DNA of 64,000 nucleotides from NCBI RefSeq assembly GCF_003711105.1, contig NZ_CP023865.1, forward strand, positions 3,125,001-3,189,000, in the 5' to 3' direction. A program made the position numbers and the translations under genes. Below the pieces are notes generated by a model. That model was not told the origin of the DNA. It made no database searches and was given only the letters and a program-made list of their open reading frames with translations. Below are positions 18,816 to 26,780 of this stretch, piece by piece. Numbering within the stretch: position 1 is the first letter of the stretch; each line of letters begins with the position of its first letter. This DNA comes from Actinoplanes teichomyceticus ATCC 31121 (GTDB taxonomy: Bacteria; Actinomycetota; Actinomycetes; Mycobacteriales; Micromonosporaceae).

Positions 18816-20012
18816 ATGAGACCCCATGAGCCGATGGGCCTGGATCAGCCGTACCGGAGCGGGCCGCCGCGGGCGTGGCAGCCGCCCGCCCCACGCTCCC
18901 GGGAGTCGCCGGCCGCCGCGACGCTGCTCGCGCCGGGGATCCGCACGCCCGCGCCGGTCGGTGCGGGCGAGCCGCTGCCGCACCCGCCGGGGCCGGCCGG
19001 ACACCCCGGTCCGCCGCAGCCGGTGACCCCGGCGACCGAGGCGTTCCGGCGGCGGGCCGCCGAGTTCCAGGTGATCGGCCTGCGGGCGTGCCGGGCGGCC
19101 CGGCAGCACGGGTACCGTGCCGAGCTGGAGCGCGTCGGGCAGCGGCTGGCCCGGGTCGACGCCCTGATCGCCCGGGTGTCGAGCCTGCCGCCGCCGCCCG
19201 GGCCGGAGCGGCTCGCCGCGCGGCTGGGCGAACTGCGCCGCCACGACATCGAGGCGTGCCTGGACCGGATCACCCGGGAGTGCCAGCGCCGGGGCGCCCG
19301 CGCGCTGTCCCTGCGCCGGGACCCGGACCGGTGGCTCGACCTGCTCCAGGACGCCGCCGCGGCGCTGGAGCGGCGCGCCGCGCCCCGGGTGGCGGCGTGC
19401 GCCGGGCCGGGCGGCGCGATCGACCGGCAGCCGGCGCGGGAGCCGGCCGCGCCGGACAGCCGGGCGGTGATGTACGGCTGTGGCGACGTCCTGCACGTGG
19501 TCCACGACTGTGCCGCCGAGCGGCCGGTCGTCGAGCTCGCCGAGCTGCTCGACCAGGACGAGCCCAGCGGGGCGCAGGTGTGGCTGGACGGCTGCACCGA
19601 GCCGTCGCTGCCGGTTCCGGCGGCCGGCGTGCCGGCCCTGCTCGCCGACTGTTATCGAGTGTCGCTGGGCCACCGTGACCGGCGCGACGCGGTGTTCGAG
19701 CAGCGGATGCCCGCCTGCCCGGTCAGTCTCGCCGCCGTCGCCGGGGACGCGCGGGTCCAGGCGGCGCTGGCCGGCTGCCGGGGCGCGGGGGACCGGCGCG
19801 CCGCGCTGGCCGCCCTGCACGAGGCGGTGCGCCGGGTGGCCGCAGCGGTCGATGTCAGCGTGCTGGTCCCGGAGCACGTCGTCGCGGCGGTGCCGGCACG
19901 GCGGCCGGATCCGGCGCCGCGTGGCGCGGGGGCGCGCCTCGCCGTCCTGCACGGGGCCGGCGCCGCGGCCGGTTGGGACATCACCGCGGCGCGGCGCGGC
20001 CGGGTTCGCTGA
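18816..20012 (+). CDS. Hypothetical protein with Pro-rich N-terminus
   Basis: 398 aa from ATG 18816, with GGAGG 5 nt upstream; an ATG at 18789 is less well placed. Residues 1-80 are Pro/Ala-rich and probably disordered; about 85-190 is helical and Arg/Glu/Leu-rich; about 210-390 contains several Cys (MYGCGDVLHVVHDCA, DGCTEP, MPACP, AGCRG) and could be a separate domain. I do not recognise a family. The last codons and stop sit inside the first copy of a tandem repeat (19965-20168), so the present C-terminus may be recent. Divergent from the molybdo-enzyme operon. Confidence 0.55.
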   Translation: MRPHEPMGLDQPYRSGPPRAWQPPAPRSRESPAAATLLAPGIRTPAPVGAGEPLPHPPGPAGHPGPPQPVTPATEAFRRRAAEFQVIGLRACRAARQHGYRAELERVGQRLARVDALIARVSSLPPPPGPERLAARLGELRRHDIEACLDRITRECQRRGARALSLRRDPDRWLDLLQDAAAALERRAAPRVAACAGPGGAIDRQPAREPAAPDSRAVMYGCGDVLHVVHDCAAERPVVELAELLDQDEPSGAQVWLDGCTEPSLPVPAAGVPALLADCYRVSLGHRDRRDAVFEQRMPACPVSLAAVAGDARVQAALAGCRGAGDRRAALAALHEAVRRVAAAVDVSVLVPEHVVAAVPARRPDPAPRGAGARLAVLHGAGAAAGWDITAARRGRVR

Positions 20013-20168
20013 CCGGTTCAGTCCGGCACGGTGCCGGCGCTGCGCTGCGGCCGGTTGGGACATCACCGCGGCGCGTGACCGGTTCAGTCCGGCACGGGGC
20101 CGGCGCTGCGGCCGGTTGGGACATCACCGCGGCGCGGCGCGGCCGGGTTCGCTGACCGGTTCAGTCCT
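19965..20168. repeat. Three tandem copies of a gene 3' end (61-82 bp)
   Basis: The block gcggccggttgggacatcac...tgaccggttcagtccggcac begins at 19965, 20047 and 20108. The first copy contains the final codons and TGA (20010-20012) of the rightward hypothetical gene; the third contains the stop codon (TCA, 20161-20163) of the convergent small gene. Copy 2 lacks about 17 bp found in copies 1 and 3. Confidence 0.85.
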
Positions 20169-20328
20169 GCGCGTGGTCGTCGGTCGCCGAGTCCGCGACG
20201 ATCCGGCTGCCGTCGGTCTTCCGGGTGCCGTCGGCGGCGACCTCCGGGTGGGCGGTGCGCCGGTGCTCGTCGATCTCACCGTCCGGGATGTCCCGCCGGC
20301 CCGGCGGGCACAGATTGCACGTCGCCAT
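20161..20328 (-). CDS. Small C2H2-like zinc-binding protein
   Basis: 55 aa; ATG at 20328 is preceded by GGAGGAAGG at ideal distance. The sequence CNLCPPG...DEHRRTAHPE gives CxxC-x14-HxxxxH, a C2H2-type zinc site, and the tail is acidic and polar. Similar tiny proteins with a CxxC and a DHLRxxHP-type end are common and uncharacterised in actinomycetes. Its stop codon lies inside the third copy of the tandem repeat. Divergent from the histidine kinase 137 bp away. Confidence 0.6.
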   Translation of the reverse strand: MATCNLCPPGRRDIPDGEIDEHRRTAHPEVAADGTRKTDGSRIVADSATDDHAQD

Positions 20329-20464
20329 CGTGACCCCTTCCTCCTCCGGCGGCGGCTGGTGCCTGCCGCCACCTGCGGCCATGCGAACCCGGCTCGACCG
20401 GCGGAGGTTTACGCTACGGGAAAGCTCTCGCCATCGGGATCAGCTTCGCAAAGGGGGCGCTCCC

Positions 20465-22318
20465 GTGAGCAAGCCAGCGGCGGCGGCAGCGGACCCGCGA
20501 GGGCGACCGCGCATGTCGTACGTGACGGTCGCGGTGGCGTCGGTGACCGTGCTCGCCGCGGTCGCGGCGGCGCTGCCGGCGGATGCCCTGGGCTTCGGCA
20601 TGGTGGCGGTCGCCCCGGCGCTGGCCGCCCCGGCGGCGAGCCCGGCGGCGGTGCTGGCGGTCGGGGGCTACGCGCTGGCCGCCGGCTTCGCGGTCTCCTC
20701 CTGGCAGGGCCTGCTCGGCACCGGCGCGCAGATCGACCGGATGCTGCTGACGATCTGCTCCACCGTGGTCTGCTGGCTGCTGGCCCGCCATCACCGGCGG
20801 GCGCTGCGGGTGGCGACCGACGCGGCCACGGCCCGCGAGATGTTCGCCGCGGTCGCCGAGCAGTCCACCGACGCGATCATCACCTGCACCCTGGACGGCA
20901 CCGTCACCGCCTGGAACGGCGGCGCGGAACGGATCTACGGCTGGTCGGCCGGCGAGGCCGTCGGCCAGCGGTGCGCCGACCTGCTGCCGCCGGAGAGCGT
21001 CGGCGTCCTGGAGGACGTGCTGGCCCGGCTCGCCCACGGCGAGCAGGTGCACCTGGAGCAGGCGGACCGGGTCCGCGCGGACGGCACGCCGTTCCTGGTC
21101 TCGGTCACCGTCTGGCCGATCCGTGACGAGAACGGCGTGGTGGTCGCGGCGGCCGCCACCGAACGCGACGTCACCGAGGAGCGGCGGGCCCAGGAACGGT
21201 CCGCGCGGGCCGCCCGGCTGGAAAGCCTGGGCCAGCTCGCCGGCGGGATCGCGCACGACTTCAACAACCTGCTGGCGATCATCCTGAACCACGCCGACTT
21301 CCTCGCCGAGGAGGTCAGCGGGCAGGCCGCGGAGGACGTGACGCGGATCCGCGGCGCCGCGGACCGGGCCAAGGCGCTGACCGGGCAGCTGCTGGTGTTC
21401 GCCAAGCGGGAGCCCACCCGGGTGGAGATCCTCGACCTCAACCGGGTGGTGGCCGAGGCCGGCGAGCTGCTGGAACGCACCATCGGCGAGAACATCCGGC
21501 TGGTCTGCCATCCTGGCCCGGGATGCATGCCGGTCCGCGCCAACCGCGGGCGGCTCGATCAGATCCTGCTCAACCTGGTGATCAACGCGCGTGACGCGAT
21601 GCCCGACGGCGGTGTCGTGGTGGTCGAGACCGACTGGCTGAACCTGGACGAGCGATCGTCCTCGGGGCTGCCGCCGGGCCGCTATGTCCGGCTGACGGTC
21701 AGCGACACCGGCACCGGGATGACCGCCGAGGTGCGCGACCGGCTCTTCGAGCCGTTCTTCACCACCAAGCCGCCCGACCGGGGCACCGGGCTCGGGCTGG
21801 CCACCGTGTACGGCATCGTCGACGAGGCGGGCGGCACCATCGGCGTGGAGTCCGCGCCGGGATGCGGCACGACGTTCCGGATCCTGCTGCCCTCGGCCGC
21901 GACGGCGGAGACCGCCGGCCACGACCCGGCCGCCGGGCCGGCCCCCGGCCACGGTGAGCTGATCCTGGTGGTCGAGGACGACGAATTCGTACGGGACCTG
22001 GTGGTCCGCATCCTCCGGGACAACGGCTACCGGGCCGCCGCGCTCGAGGACCCGCTGCTCGACGACGACTTGAGCGACGTCTCCCTGATCATCTTCGACG
22101 TCGTGCTGCGCGGCCGCTCCGGCCCGGCGCTCGCCGAGCAGGTGCGGTCACGCCGGCCGGACCTGCGGGTGCTGTTCATGTCCGGCTACAGCGACGTCGA
22201 GGTGCGCCGGGAGTACCACCTCGGCCCGGACGCCCGGATCGTGCAGAAGCCGTTCACCGCGGCGGAGCTGCTGGCCGGAGTCGGTGAGGTGCTCGGCTCC
22301 CGGCAGGTCGAGGCGTGA
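20465..22318 (+). CDS. Hybrid sensor histidine kinase with PAS and receiver domains
   Basis: 617 aa; GTG at 20465 with AAAGGGGG 7 nt upstream. Hydrophobic segments at about 18-75 form the membrane anchor, a PAS domain spans about 120-240 (AAVAEQSTDAIITCTLDG start), the dimerisation H-box is GGIAHDFNNLLAI near 260, and the ATPase domain has NARDAMPDG, DTGTGM and GTGLGLATVYG. A C-terminal receiver (about 500-615) has acidic EDDE, phospho-acceptor Asp in IIFDVVL, and Lys in QKPFT. There is no separate response regulator alongside, so output may pass to a distant partner. A strong hairpin follows the stop. Confidence 0.92.
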   Translation: MSKPAAAAADPRGRPRMSYVTVAVASVTVLAAVAAALPADALGFGMVAVAPALAAPAASPAAVLAVGGYALAAGFAVSSWQGLLGTGAQIDRMLLTICSTVVCWLLARHHRRALRVATDAATAREMFAAVAEQSTDAIITCTLDGTVTAWNGGAERIYGWSAGEAVGQRCADLLPPESVGVLEDVLARLAHGEQVHLEQADRVRADGTPFLVSVTVWPIRDENGVVVAAAATERDVTEERRAQERSARAARLESLGQLAGGIAHDFNNLLAIILNHADFLAEEVSGQAAEDVTRIRGAADRAKALTGQLLVFAKREPTRVEILDLNRVVAEAGELLERTIGENIRLVCHPGPGCMPVRANRGRLDQILLNLVINARDAMPDGGVVVVETDWLNLDERSSSGLPPGRYVRLTVSDTGTGMTAEVRDRLFEPFFTTKPPDRGTGLGLATVYGIVDEAGGTIGVESAPGCGTTFRILLPSAATAETAGHDPAAGPAPGHGELILVVEDDEFVRDLVVRILRDNGYRAAALEDPLLDDDLSDVSLIIFDVVLRGRSGPALAEQVRSRRPDLRVLFMSGYSDVEVRREYHLGPDARIVQKPFTAAELLAGVGEVLGSRQVEA

Positions 22319-22319
22319 A

Positions 22320-22351
22320 CCGCCGGAGTGGGGTGTCCGACACTCCGGCGG
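22320..22351 (+). terminator. 11-bp hairpin after histidine kinase
   Basis: CCGCCGGAGTG, 10-nt loop, CACTCCGGCGG, starting 2 nt after the kinase stop and followed by GTTTGG. Perfect 11-bp stem; likely intrinsic terminator. Confidence 0.7.
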
Positions 22352-22545
22352 GTTTGGAACCCCGAACCGCCCGTACCGATGATTCCTCCCAGTCCTGACC
22401 TATCCGGATCGATCGGGCACTTGCGGTGACGCTGTGCACCGGCGGTGCTACCGCCCGCGATTGTCGGCGGTGAATGCGGGATGCCCGGGGGACTGCGGCG
22501 GCCGGTGCCGTCGTCACGCAGACGGGGTGCCTCCGCGACGCGATG

Positions 22546-22574
22546 TTGACATTGGACAGGGTGCCGGGTGTACT
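22546..22574 (+). promoter_or_regulatory. Candidate promoter of DivIVA-like gene
   Basis: TTGACA (22546-22551), 17-bp spacer, TGTACT (22569-22574) in the 422-bp gap between the kinase and the DivIVA-like gene. The -35 is consensus, the -10 partial. Transcription would start about 160 bp before the GTG at 22741. The rest of the gap shows nothing else recognisable besides the terminator at its left end. Confidence 0.4.
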
Positions 22575-22740
22575 TCGGAACGACGTCGACCCGCCTGAGT
22601 GGCCGGTCATCCGGATCGCGGCTGTCGCTGCGCGCCGCCGGACCGCCCCGACCGGGACGCGGTGGCCCTGGAGGGCGCGGCTCCCGCCGGTCGTACCAGG
22701 CACGGCGGCGGGCGGAGTCTCAGGGAAGGCAGGTGTCGCC

Positions 22741-23559
22741 GTGCCGCTCACCCCGGCCGAGATAGACAGCGTCGCGTTCCGGCGGCCGGCCGCCGGCGCA
22801 CACGGATACAGCGAGGACGAGGTCGACGCGTTCCTGGACGACGTGGCCGGCGAGATGCGGCGGCTGGCGGCCGAGAACCGCGCGCTCAGCGACCAGCTCG
22901 CGCACGACGACCTCGCCGAACGGGTCCGCCGGGCGGAACTGGACCGGCTGCGCGCCGAGGAGGAGCTGCGGGCTCTGCGGGACGAGCTGGCGCAGGCCCG
23001 AGCGGCGGCCCCGGTCCCGGCGACGCAGCCGGCCGGCTCGCGCATGGTCGAAGCCGCGCGCCGGACCGCCGACGAGCACGTCGCCGAGGCACGCCGGCAG
23101 GCGCAGGCGCTGCTGGAGCAGGCCGCCACCAAGGCCGCGCAGCTGGTCAGCGACGCGGAGCTGCGGGCCTCGACGATCCTGGCGGACGCCCGGCACGCCC
23201 ACGCTGAGGCGATCGCCGGACTGACCGCGAAGCGTGCCGCGGCCCTGGACCGGATCAACGAGCTGCGCGAGCTCGCGCGGCGTCACCGGGCGGCGCTGGA
23301 GGAGGACGTGACCGGCCGCCTGGCCGAATTCGCCGGTACCGGGGGTGGCGCTGGTGCCGGGGGCGGTGCTGGGGCTGAGGGCGGTGCTGGTGCCGGGGGC
23401 GGCGCTGGGGCTCAGGGCGGTGCTGGGGCCGGGAGCGGTGCTGGGGCCGGGAGCGGTGCTGGGGCCGGGAGCGGTGCTGGTGCTGGGGCGGCCGTCGGTG
23501 CCGGGAGCGGGGCCGACACCGGGATCGGCACCGCCCGGCGGGACGCCATCGGCGCGTGA
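22741..23559 (+). CDS. DivIVA-domain protein with Gly/Ala-rich repeat tail
   Basis: 272 aa from GTG 22741. PLTPAEIDSVAFRRP...GYSEDEVDAFLDD (1-36) is the DivIVA/Wag31 membrane-curvature-sensing N-terminus, followed by a coiled coil to about 200. The last 65 residues are a run of GAGAGG/GAGAGS-type hexapeptide repeats, encoded by an 18-bp-like minisatellite at about 23340-23520, in place of the structured C-terminal helix of Wag31. A second, tail-modified DivIVA paralogue rather than the essential Wag31 (which sits in the dcw cluster) is the most likely reading; role probably polar or septal scaffolding. Confidence 0.8.
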   Translation: MPLTPAEIDSVAFRRPAAGAHGYSEDEVDAFLDDVAGEMRRLAAENRALSDQLAHDDLAERVRRAELDRLRAEEELRALRDELAQARAAAPVPATQPAGSRMVEAARRTADEHVAEARRQAQALLEQAATKAAQLVSDAELRASTILADARHAHAEAIAGLTAKRAAALDRINELRELARRHRAALEEDVTGRLAEFAGTGGGAGAGGGAGAEGGAGAGGGAGAQGGAGAGSGAGAGSGAGAGSGAGAGAAVGAGSGADTGIGTARRDAIGA

Positions 23560-23678
23560 GGCGACCCGAGGGCATCCCGTCCGTCACGGCGGCAACGGTG
23601 GGTGGTTCGGCCCCGACCGGTGCGGATCCGCGTGGATGATGGAGCCCGTGCCGCCTCGTCGCTGATTCGCCGACCGCG

Positions 23679-23977
23679 CGGTACTTACGCGCCACGGTGC
23701 ACCTGGTGGTGGCGGTCGTCGCCCTGGTCGCGTCCACGTCGGCCGGCTGACCGATAGCTCCGCCCTGGTGACCGCGGCCAAGCCGAAGTTCGCCAGTCAG
23801 ATGAACCGCAGCGTCTCCGAGGCGGCCGGCGGCAGCAGCGAGATCGCCACCAACATCGCCGAGGCGGCCACCGCGGCGGAGGAGACCGCGGCCGAGGTGG
23901 CGCACAACCGGCAGGCGGCCGGGCTGGCCCAGATCTCCGCCGGCCTTAGCTGGTTGGTGGGCCGCTTCGGGTACTGA
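23679..23977 (+). pseudogene. Remnant of a methyl-accepting chemotaxis protein
   Basis: The frame ending at 23977 reads SVSEAAGGSSEIATNIAEAA...LAQISAGLSWLVGRFGY, which is the closing stretch of an actinomycete chemoreceptor signalling domain (GSSEIAxNIxxVA...LVGRFxY). Just upstream in another frame (23679-23750) is a hydrophobic segment, HLVVAVVALVAST, that could be the receptor's first membrane helix. HAMP and most of the signalling domain are missing. A gene decayed by deletion and frameshift is the simplest reading; the link of the hydrophobic piece to the same gene is uncertain. Its last codons are the seed of the following 93-bp repeats. Confidence 0.6.
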
Positions 23978-24245
23978 AGGTCGTTGGTTTGGGTTGATGG
24001 TCTGTTTCGGTGCTGGCGGTTGCCGGGGCTGCATGCCTTCCGCTGGTTGGTGGCCCGCTTCGGGTACTGAAGGTCGTTGGTTTGGGTTGATGGTCTGTTT
24101 CGGTGCTGGCGGTTGCCGGGGCTGCATGCCTTCCGCTGGTTGGTGGCCCGCTTCGGGTACTGAAGGTCGTTGGTTTGGGTTGATGGTCTGTTTCGGTGCG
24201 GCGGTCGCCGGGGCTGGATTCCCTCCGCTGGTTGGTGGGCCGCCT
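23949..24245. repeat. 93-bp tandem repeat, three full copies and a partial fourth
   Basis: Units begin at 23949, 24042, 24135 and 24227 (periods 93, 93, 92) with gctggttggtgggccgcttc. Copies 1-3 each contain the chemoreceptor C-terminal codons and TGA stop, followed by tgaaggtcgttggtttgggt and so on. Because 93 is a multiple of three, long repetitive open frames appear on both strands; none is supported as a gene. The array lies in the 499-bp gap 23978-24476. Confidence 0.9.
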
Positions 24246-24289
24246 CCGGCGCTGACAGCCATCGGGTCTGCGTTCCTTCCGAAAGTACT

Positions 24290-24306
24290 CGTCACGCAAG
24301 GTGACG
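24290..24306. promoter_or_regulatory. Inverted repeat upstream of repeat-coded gene
   Basis: CGTCAC-GCAAG-GTGACG: perfect 6-bp arms in the AT-richer region before the gene at 24477. Possible operator; could be chance. Confidence 0.35.
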
Positions 24307-24476
24307 GCCTGCCGAGAGCGTGGCGCGTCCTCCGCAGCGGCTCGGTGTGTCATCACATCCCCCTCTTTCGAACCGATTTCGTTTCGGCGCTTCTCGGACG
24401 GTGGCGCGGTCGAAGGAATGGGAATTGGCATGATCGAATGCTGATTTGGGGCGGGCGGGGGCGGGATAATGGTGGC

Positions 24477-25760
24477 ATGGGGCAGTTGTCGCTGTTCAGC
24501 AGGGTGGAAATCGCGGGTATGCGGGAGCGGACCGTTGCGCGGAATTATTCACCCACTCGTGACGAGTTTCGTCGTGAACATGAGCGTCGGCGTTTCTGGG
24601 GTTTGCGGCGCCGGCATGCCGAGAAGTTGCGGCGTGGTGGCGCGGGGGTGTTGACCGCGCCCGTCGGCAGAGGGGACCGGATTCGGCCGGCGGTCACGGC
24701 TACGCCCGCGGGCGGATCGGCTTCGCGGCCGGTCGTCGCGGCTCCTGCCTCGTCTGCGGTGGTTCCGGCTTCGTCTGCGGTGGTCCCGGCTTCGGCGGGG
24801 ATGGGCTCGGGTTCTGTGTCGCCAGTGGTGGTCGCCGCTTCGTCAGTGGCGCAGTCGGGCTCTGTCTCACCACCGGCGGTGGTGGCTTCGCCGCGGGCGG
24901 ACCCGGCCTCCAGGCCCGCCGTGCCGGCGTCACCAGTCGGCGCGTGGTCTGGTGTGGAGCCGGTGGCTGCACCAGTGGGCGCGCAGTCTGGTGCCGACCC
25001 GGTGGCTGCACCAGTCGGCGCGCAGTCTGGTGTGGATCGGGCGGCTGCACCAGTCGACGCGCAGTCTGGCGTGGACCCGGTGACTGCACCAGTGGGCGCT
25101 CACTCTGGTGCGGACCCGGTGGCTGCGGCTCTGGCTCCGCCTCTGCGGAGTCTGATCTCCGGCCTGCGGCATGTGCCGTGGCCGGGTCGATCGCGCCCTC
25201 GGGCGGTGACACCGGTTGTCGCGGATTCATCGTGGGGATCGTGCCGAGTTGCGGGCGCGCCGATCGGTGTCGGTCCGGTCGGGGGTGGGGTTTTCCCGAG
25301 TGAGGTCGGTCGCCGCGGGATGGTGGTCGAGGTGACACTCGGCGATATCCGCCGCCGCCGGGTCCGCGGTGGTCACCGGGCGGTGGCCGAGGTTGAGAAC
25401 AGCAAAACCGGTGGTCGAGGTAACGGCAGCGAATCCGGTGCTCGATGTAGCAAAAGTGCAGTTCGTGGTAACGGCTGGGAACCCGATGGTCGATGTAGCA
25501 CAAGTGCAGGCGGCGGTGGCGGTAGGGAATCCGGTTGTCGATGTAACGACAGTGCGGGGCGCGGTAACGGTAGGGAATCCGATGGTCGATGTGACGAAAG
25601 TTCGCTCCGTGGTCGAGGTGACGGGAGCGTGATCGGCTGGTATTCCGGGTCGATCTTCTTTTCGCCTGAATTCGGTTCATGGTGGCTCATTGTTTCGCCA
25701 GTCGGACATGCGGAGGGGATGCGCGCGCCGCCGATTTCGCATATCTCCGATTCGGCATGA
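24477..25760 (+). CDS. Unrecognised low-complexity protein with peptide repeats, probably frameshifted
   Basis: ATG at 24477 opens a 427-codon frame. The first 60 residues (MGQLSLFSRVEIAGMRERT, then a basic helical stretch NYSPTRDEFRREHERRRFWG) look like a real domain. Residues about 75-210 are Ala/Pro/Ser/Val-rich; about 155-220 contains five copies of a 13-residue unit APVGAQSGVDPVA. After about 25400 the open frame becomes an implausible Gly/Ser/Cys/Arg string, whereas the +1 frame (to TGA 25630-25632) gives four regular 16-residue repeats such as VTVGNPMVDVTKVRSV. An indel near the A-run at 25404-25407 is suspected. Third-position GC is clearly lower than in neighbouring genes, suggesting foreign origin. 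Function unknown. Confidence 0.45.
   Translation: MGQLSLFSRVEIAGMRERTVARNYSPTRDEFRREHERRRFWGLRRRHAEKLRRGGAGVLTAPVGRGDRIRPAVTATPAGGSASRPVVAAPASSAVVPASSAVVPASAGMGSGSVSPVVVAASSVAQSGSVSPPAVVASPRADPASRPAVPASPVGAWSGVEPVAAPVGAQSGADPVAAPVGAQSGVDRAAAPVDAQSGVDPVTAPVGAHSGADPVAAALAPPLRSLISGLRHVPWPGRSRPRAVTPVVADSSWGSCRVAGAPIGVGPVGGGVFPSEVGRRGMVVEVTLGDIRRRRVRGGHRAVAEVENSKTGGRGNGSESGARCSKSAVRGNGWEPDGRCSTSAGGGGGRESGCRCNDSAGRGNGRESDGRCDESSLRGRGDGSVIGWYSGSIFFSPEFGSWWLIVSPVGHAEGMRAPPISHISDSA
24935..25130 (+). repeat. 39-bp coding tandem repeat (13-aa units)
   Basis: Five imperfect units encoding APVGAQSG(V/A)DPVA inside the gene at 24477-25760. The period keeps the reading frame. Confidence 0.7.
25418..25615 (+). 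repeat. 48-bp tandem repeat encoding 16-residue units
   Basis: Four 48-bp units, each with the core ggtagggaatccgatggtcg or close variant. In the frame ending at TGA 25630-25632 they read V-T-x-G-N-P-M-V-D-V-x-x-V-x-x-x. Repeats are regular only in this frame, arguing it is, or was, the coding one. Confidence 0.7.
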
Positions 25761-26026
25761 CCGCGAATGCGTCGGCTTCGGCGCGAGCGGCCTCCGGTCC
25801 GGCGTCCGTGCGGTGGGGATTTACGGACTGTGACCTGATGCCCTTGCTCACCGGCGGCGGCGAGTGGGCCAGGATCAATCGGCCGGGCCGTGGAGACTCA
25901 GCGCGGGATGAGGACGTGTCGCCGGGGCTGGCGGATCGGCTCGGCCGGACATGGCGCGTGGTGCGCGTCTGGATGCGGTTGACCTGTCCTGCGTGCGATG
26001 GTGCTGGGCGGTTAGGTGGCCGGTGA
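25757..26026 (+). CDS. Possible small protein of unknown function
   Basis: 89-codon frame whose ATG (25757-25759) overlaps the TGA at 25758-25760 as ATGA, suggesting coupling to the frame before it. The product (MTANASASARAASG... ending LTCPACDGAGRLGGR) has a CxxC near the C-terminus and no recognisable domain. Since the upstream frame is itself doubtful at this end, the overlap may be coincidence. Confidence 0.25.
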   Translation: MTANASASARAASGPASVRWGFTDCDLMPLLTGGGEWARINRPGRGDSARDEDVSPGLADRLGRTWRVVRVWMRLTCPACDGAGRLGGR

Positions 26027-26289
26027 TCGCGGTGCGGTCACGGTGCGGTGGCGGCGCGTGTCGGTCACGAGGGTGTGCAGGTTGTCGGTCTGGGCCGTCT
26101 GCGTGCAGCCGTCGAGGCCGTTCCCCGGCGATCACCGGACGATCGTGAGCGAACGTCGCGCCGACTCACGAGCCAACCGAAAGGGACTCGCCCGACCGTC
26201 CACCGGATTTGTGCCCGGCTCGGCCGCCGGTTGGCTCGGCCGCCGTTGGCTCGGCCGTCGCTGGCTCGCCGCGGTGGCTCGGCCGTCGG

Positions 26290-26490
26290 CGGGTCGGTGG
26301 GCGGCGGTTTGGTGGGCGGTGGCTCGGCTGTCGGCGTATCGGTGGGCGGTGGTTTGGTGGGCGGTGGCTCGGCTGTCGGCGTATCGGTGGGCGGTGGCTC
26401 GGCCGTGGGCGGTTTGGTGGGCGGTGGCTCGGCCGTGGGCGGGTCGGTGGGCGGCGGGTCGGTGGGCGGCGGTCCGGTGGGCGGCGGTCG
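26290..26490. repeat. 45-bp tandem repeat, GGTGGGCGGT-rich
   Basis: A 45-bp unit starting tcggtgggcggtggtttggt recurs at 26294, 26339 and 26384 and then degenerates into shorter ggtgggcggtggctcgg pieces. It lies in the 754-bp gap 26027-26780. Frames are open on both strands (PPPT-rich leftward, GGG/SVG-rich rightward) because the period is a multiple of three; no gene is supported. Confidence 0.8.
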
Positions 26491-26568
26491 AGTTTGGACT
26501 TTCGCTGCGATGCGTCTCGGCGTTTCGGTGTTTCGGGTGGCGCGGCGGAGCATGGCTAACGTGGGAGC

Positions 26569-26667
26569 GTGGACGATCGTGAAGTGAGACTGCCGGAGGG
26601 TGGGACGCCGAGCGCCCTCGCGGCCGGGGCGGACGGCGCCGTGTGGGCGGCGGTTCTCGGTCTCGCC
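26569..26667 (+). pseudogene. Possible 5' fragment of a virginiamycin B lyase-like propeller gene
   Basis: The frame opens with VRLPEGGTPSALAAGADGAV and W, like the first blade of Vgb/streptogramin-lyase-type propellers (TPxxLAxGPDGAVW). It then loses similarity and runs into the acetyltransferase gene. Short and only weakly supported; chance similarity is possible. Confidence 0.25.
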
Positions 26668-26780
26668 GCGCCGGCCGGTTCCGGTGCCCGCGGCGACGTG
26701 GTGAGGCGGCGCCCGCCGTACGGGAGTCGGTCGGTGCCGGCGGCCGCCGTCCGGGGCGGCTGCCTGGCGCCGGTCGGGCG

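Noticed and set aside
23255..24431. Leftward frames with 31-residue repeats (TETDHQPKPTTF and similar)
   Set aside because: Arise because 93 is a multiple of three; the rightward copy of the repeat is clearly derived from a chemoreceptor C-terminus.
26065..26553. Leftward PPPT-rich frame resembling a proline-rich wall protein
   Set aside because: A product of the 45-bp repeat, with the opposite strand equally open and no signal peptide or ribosome-binding site.
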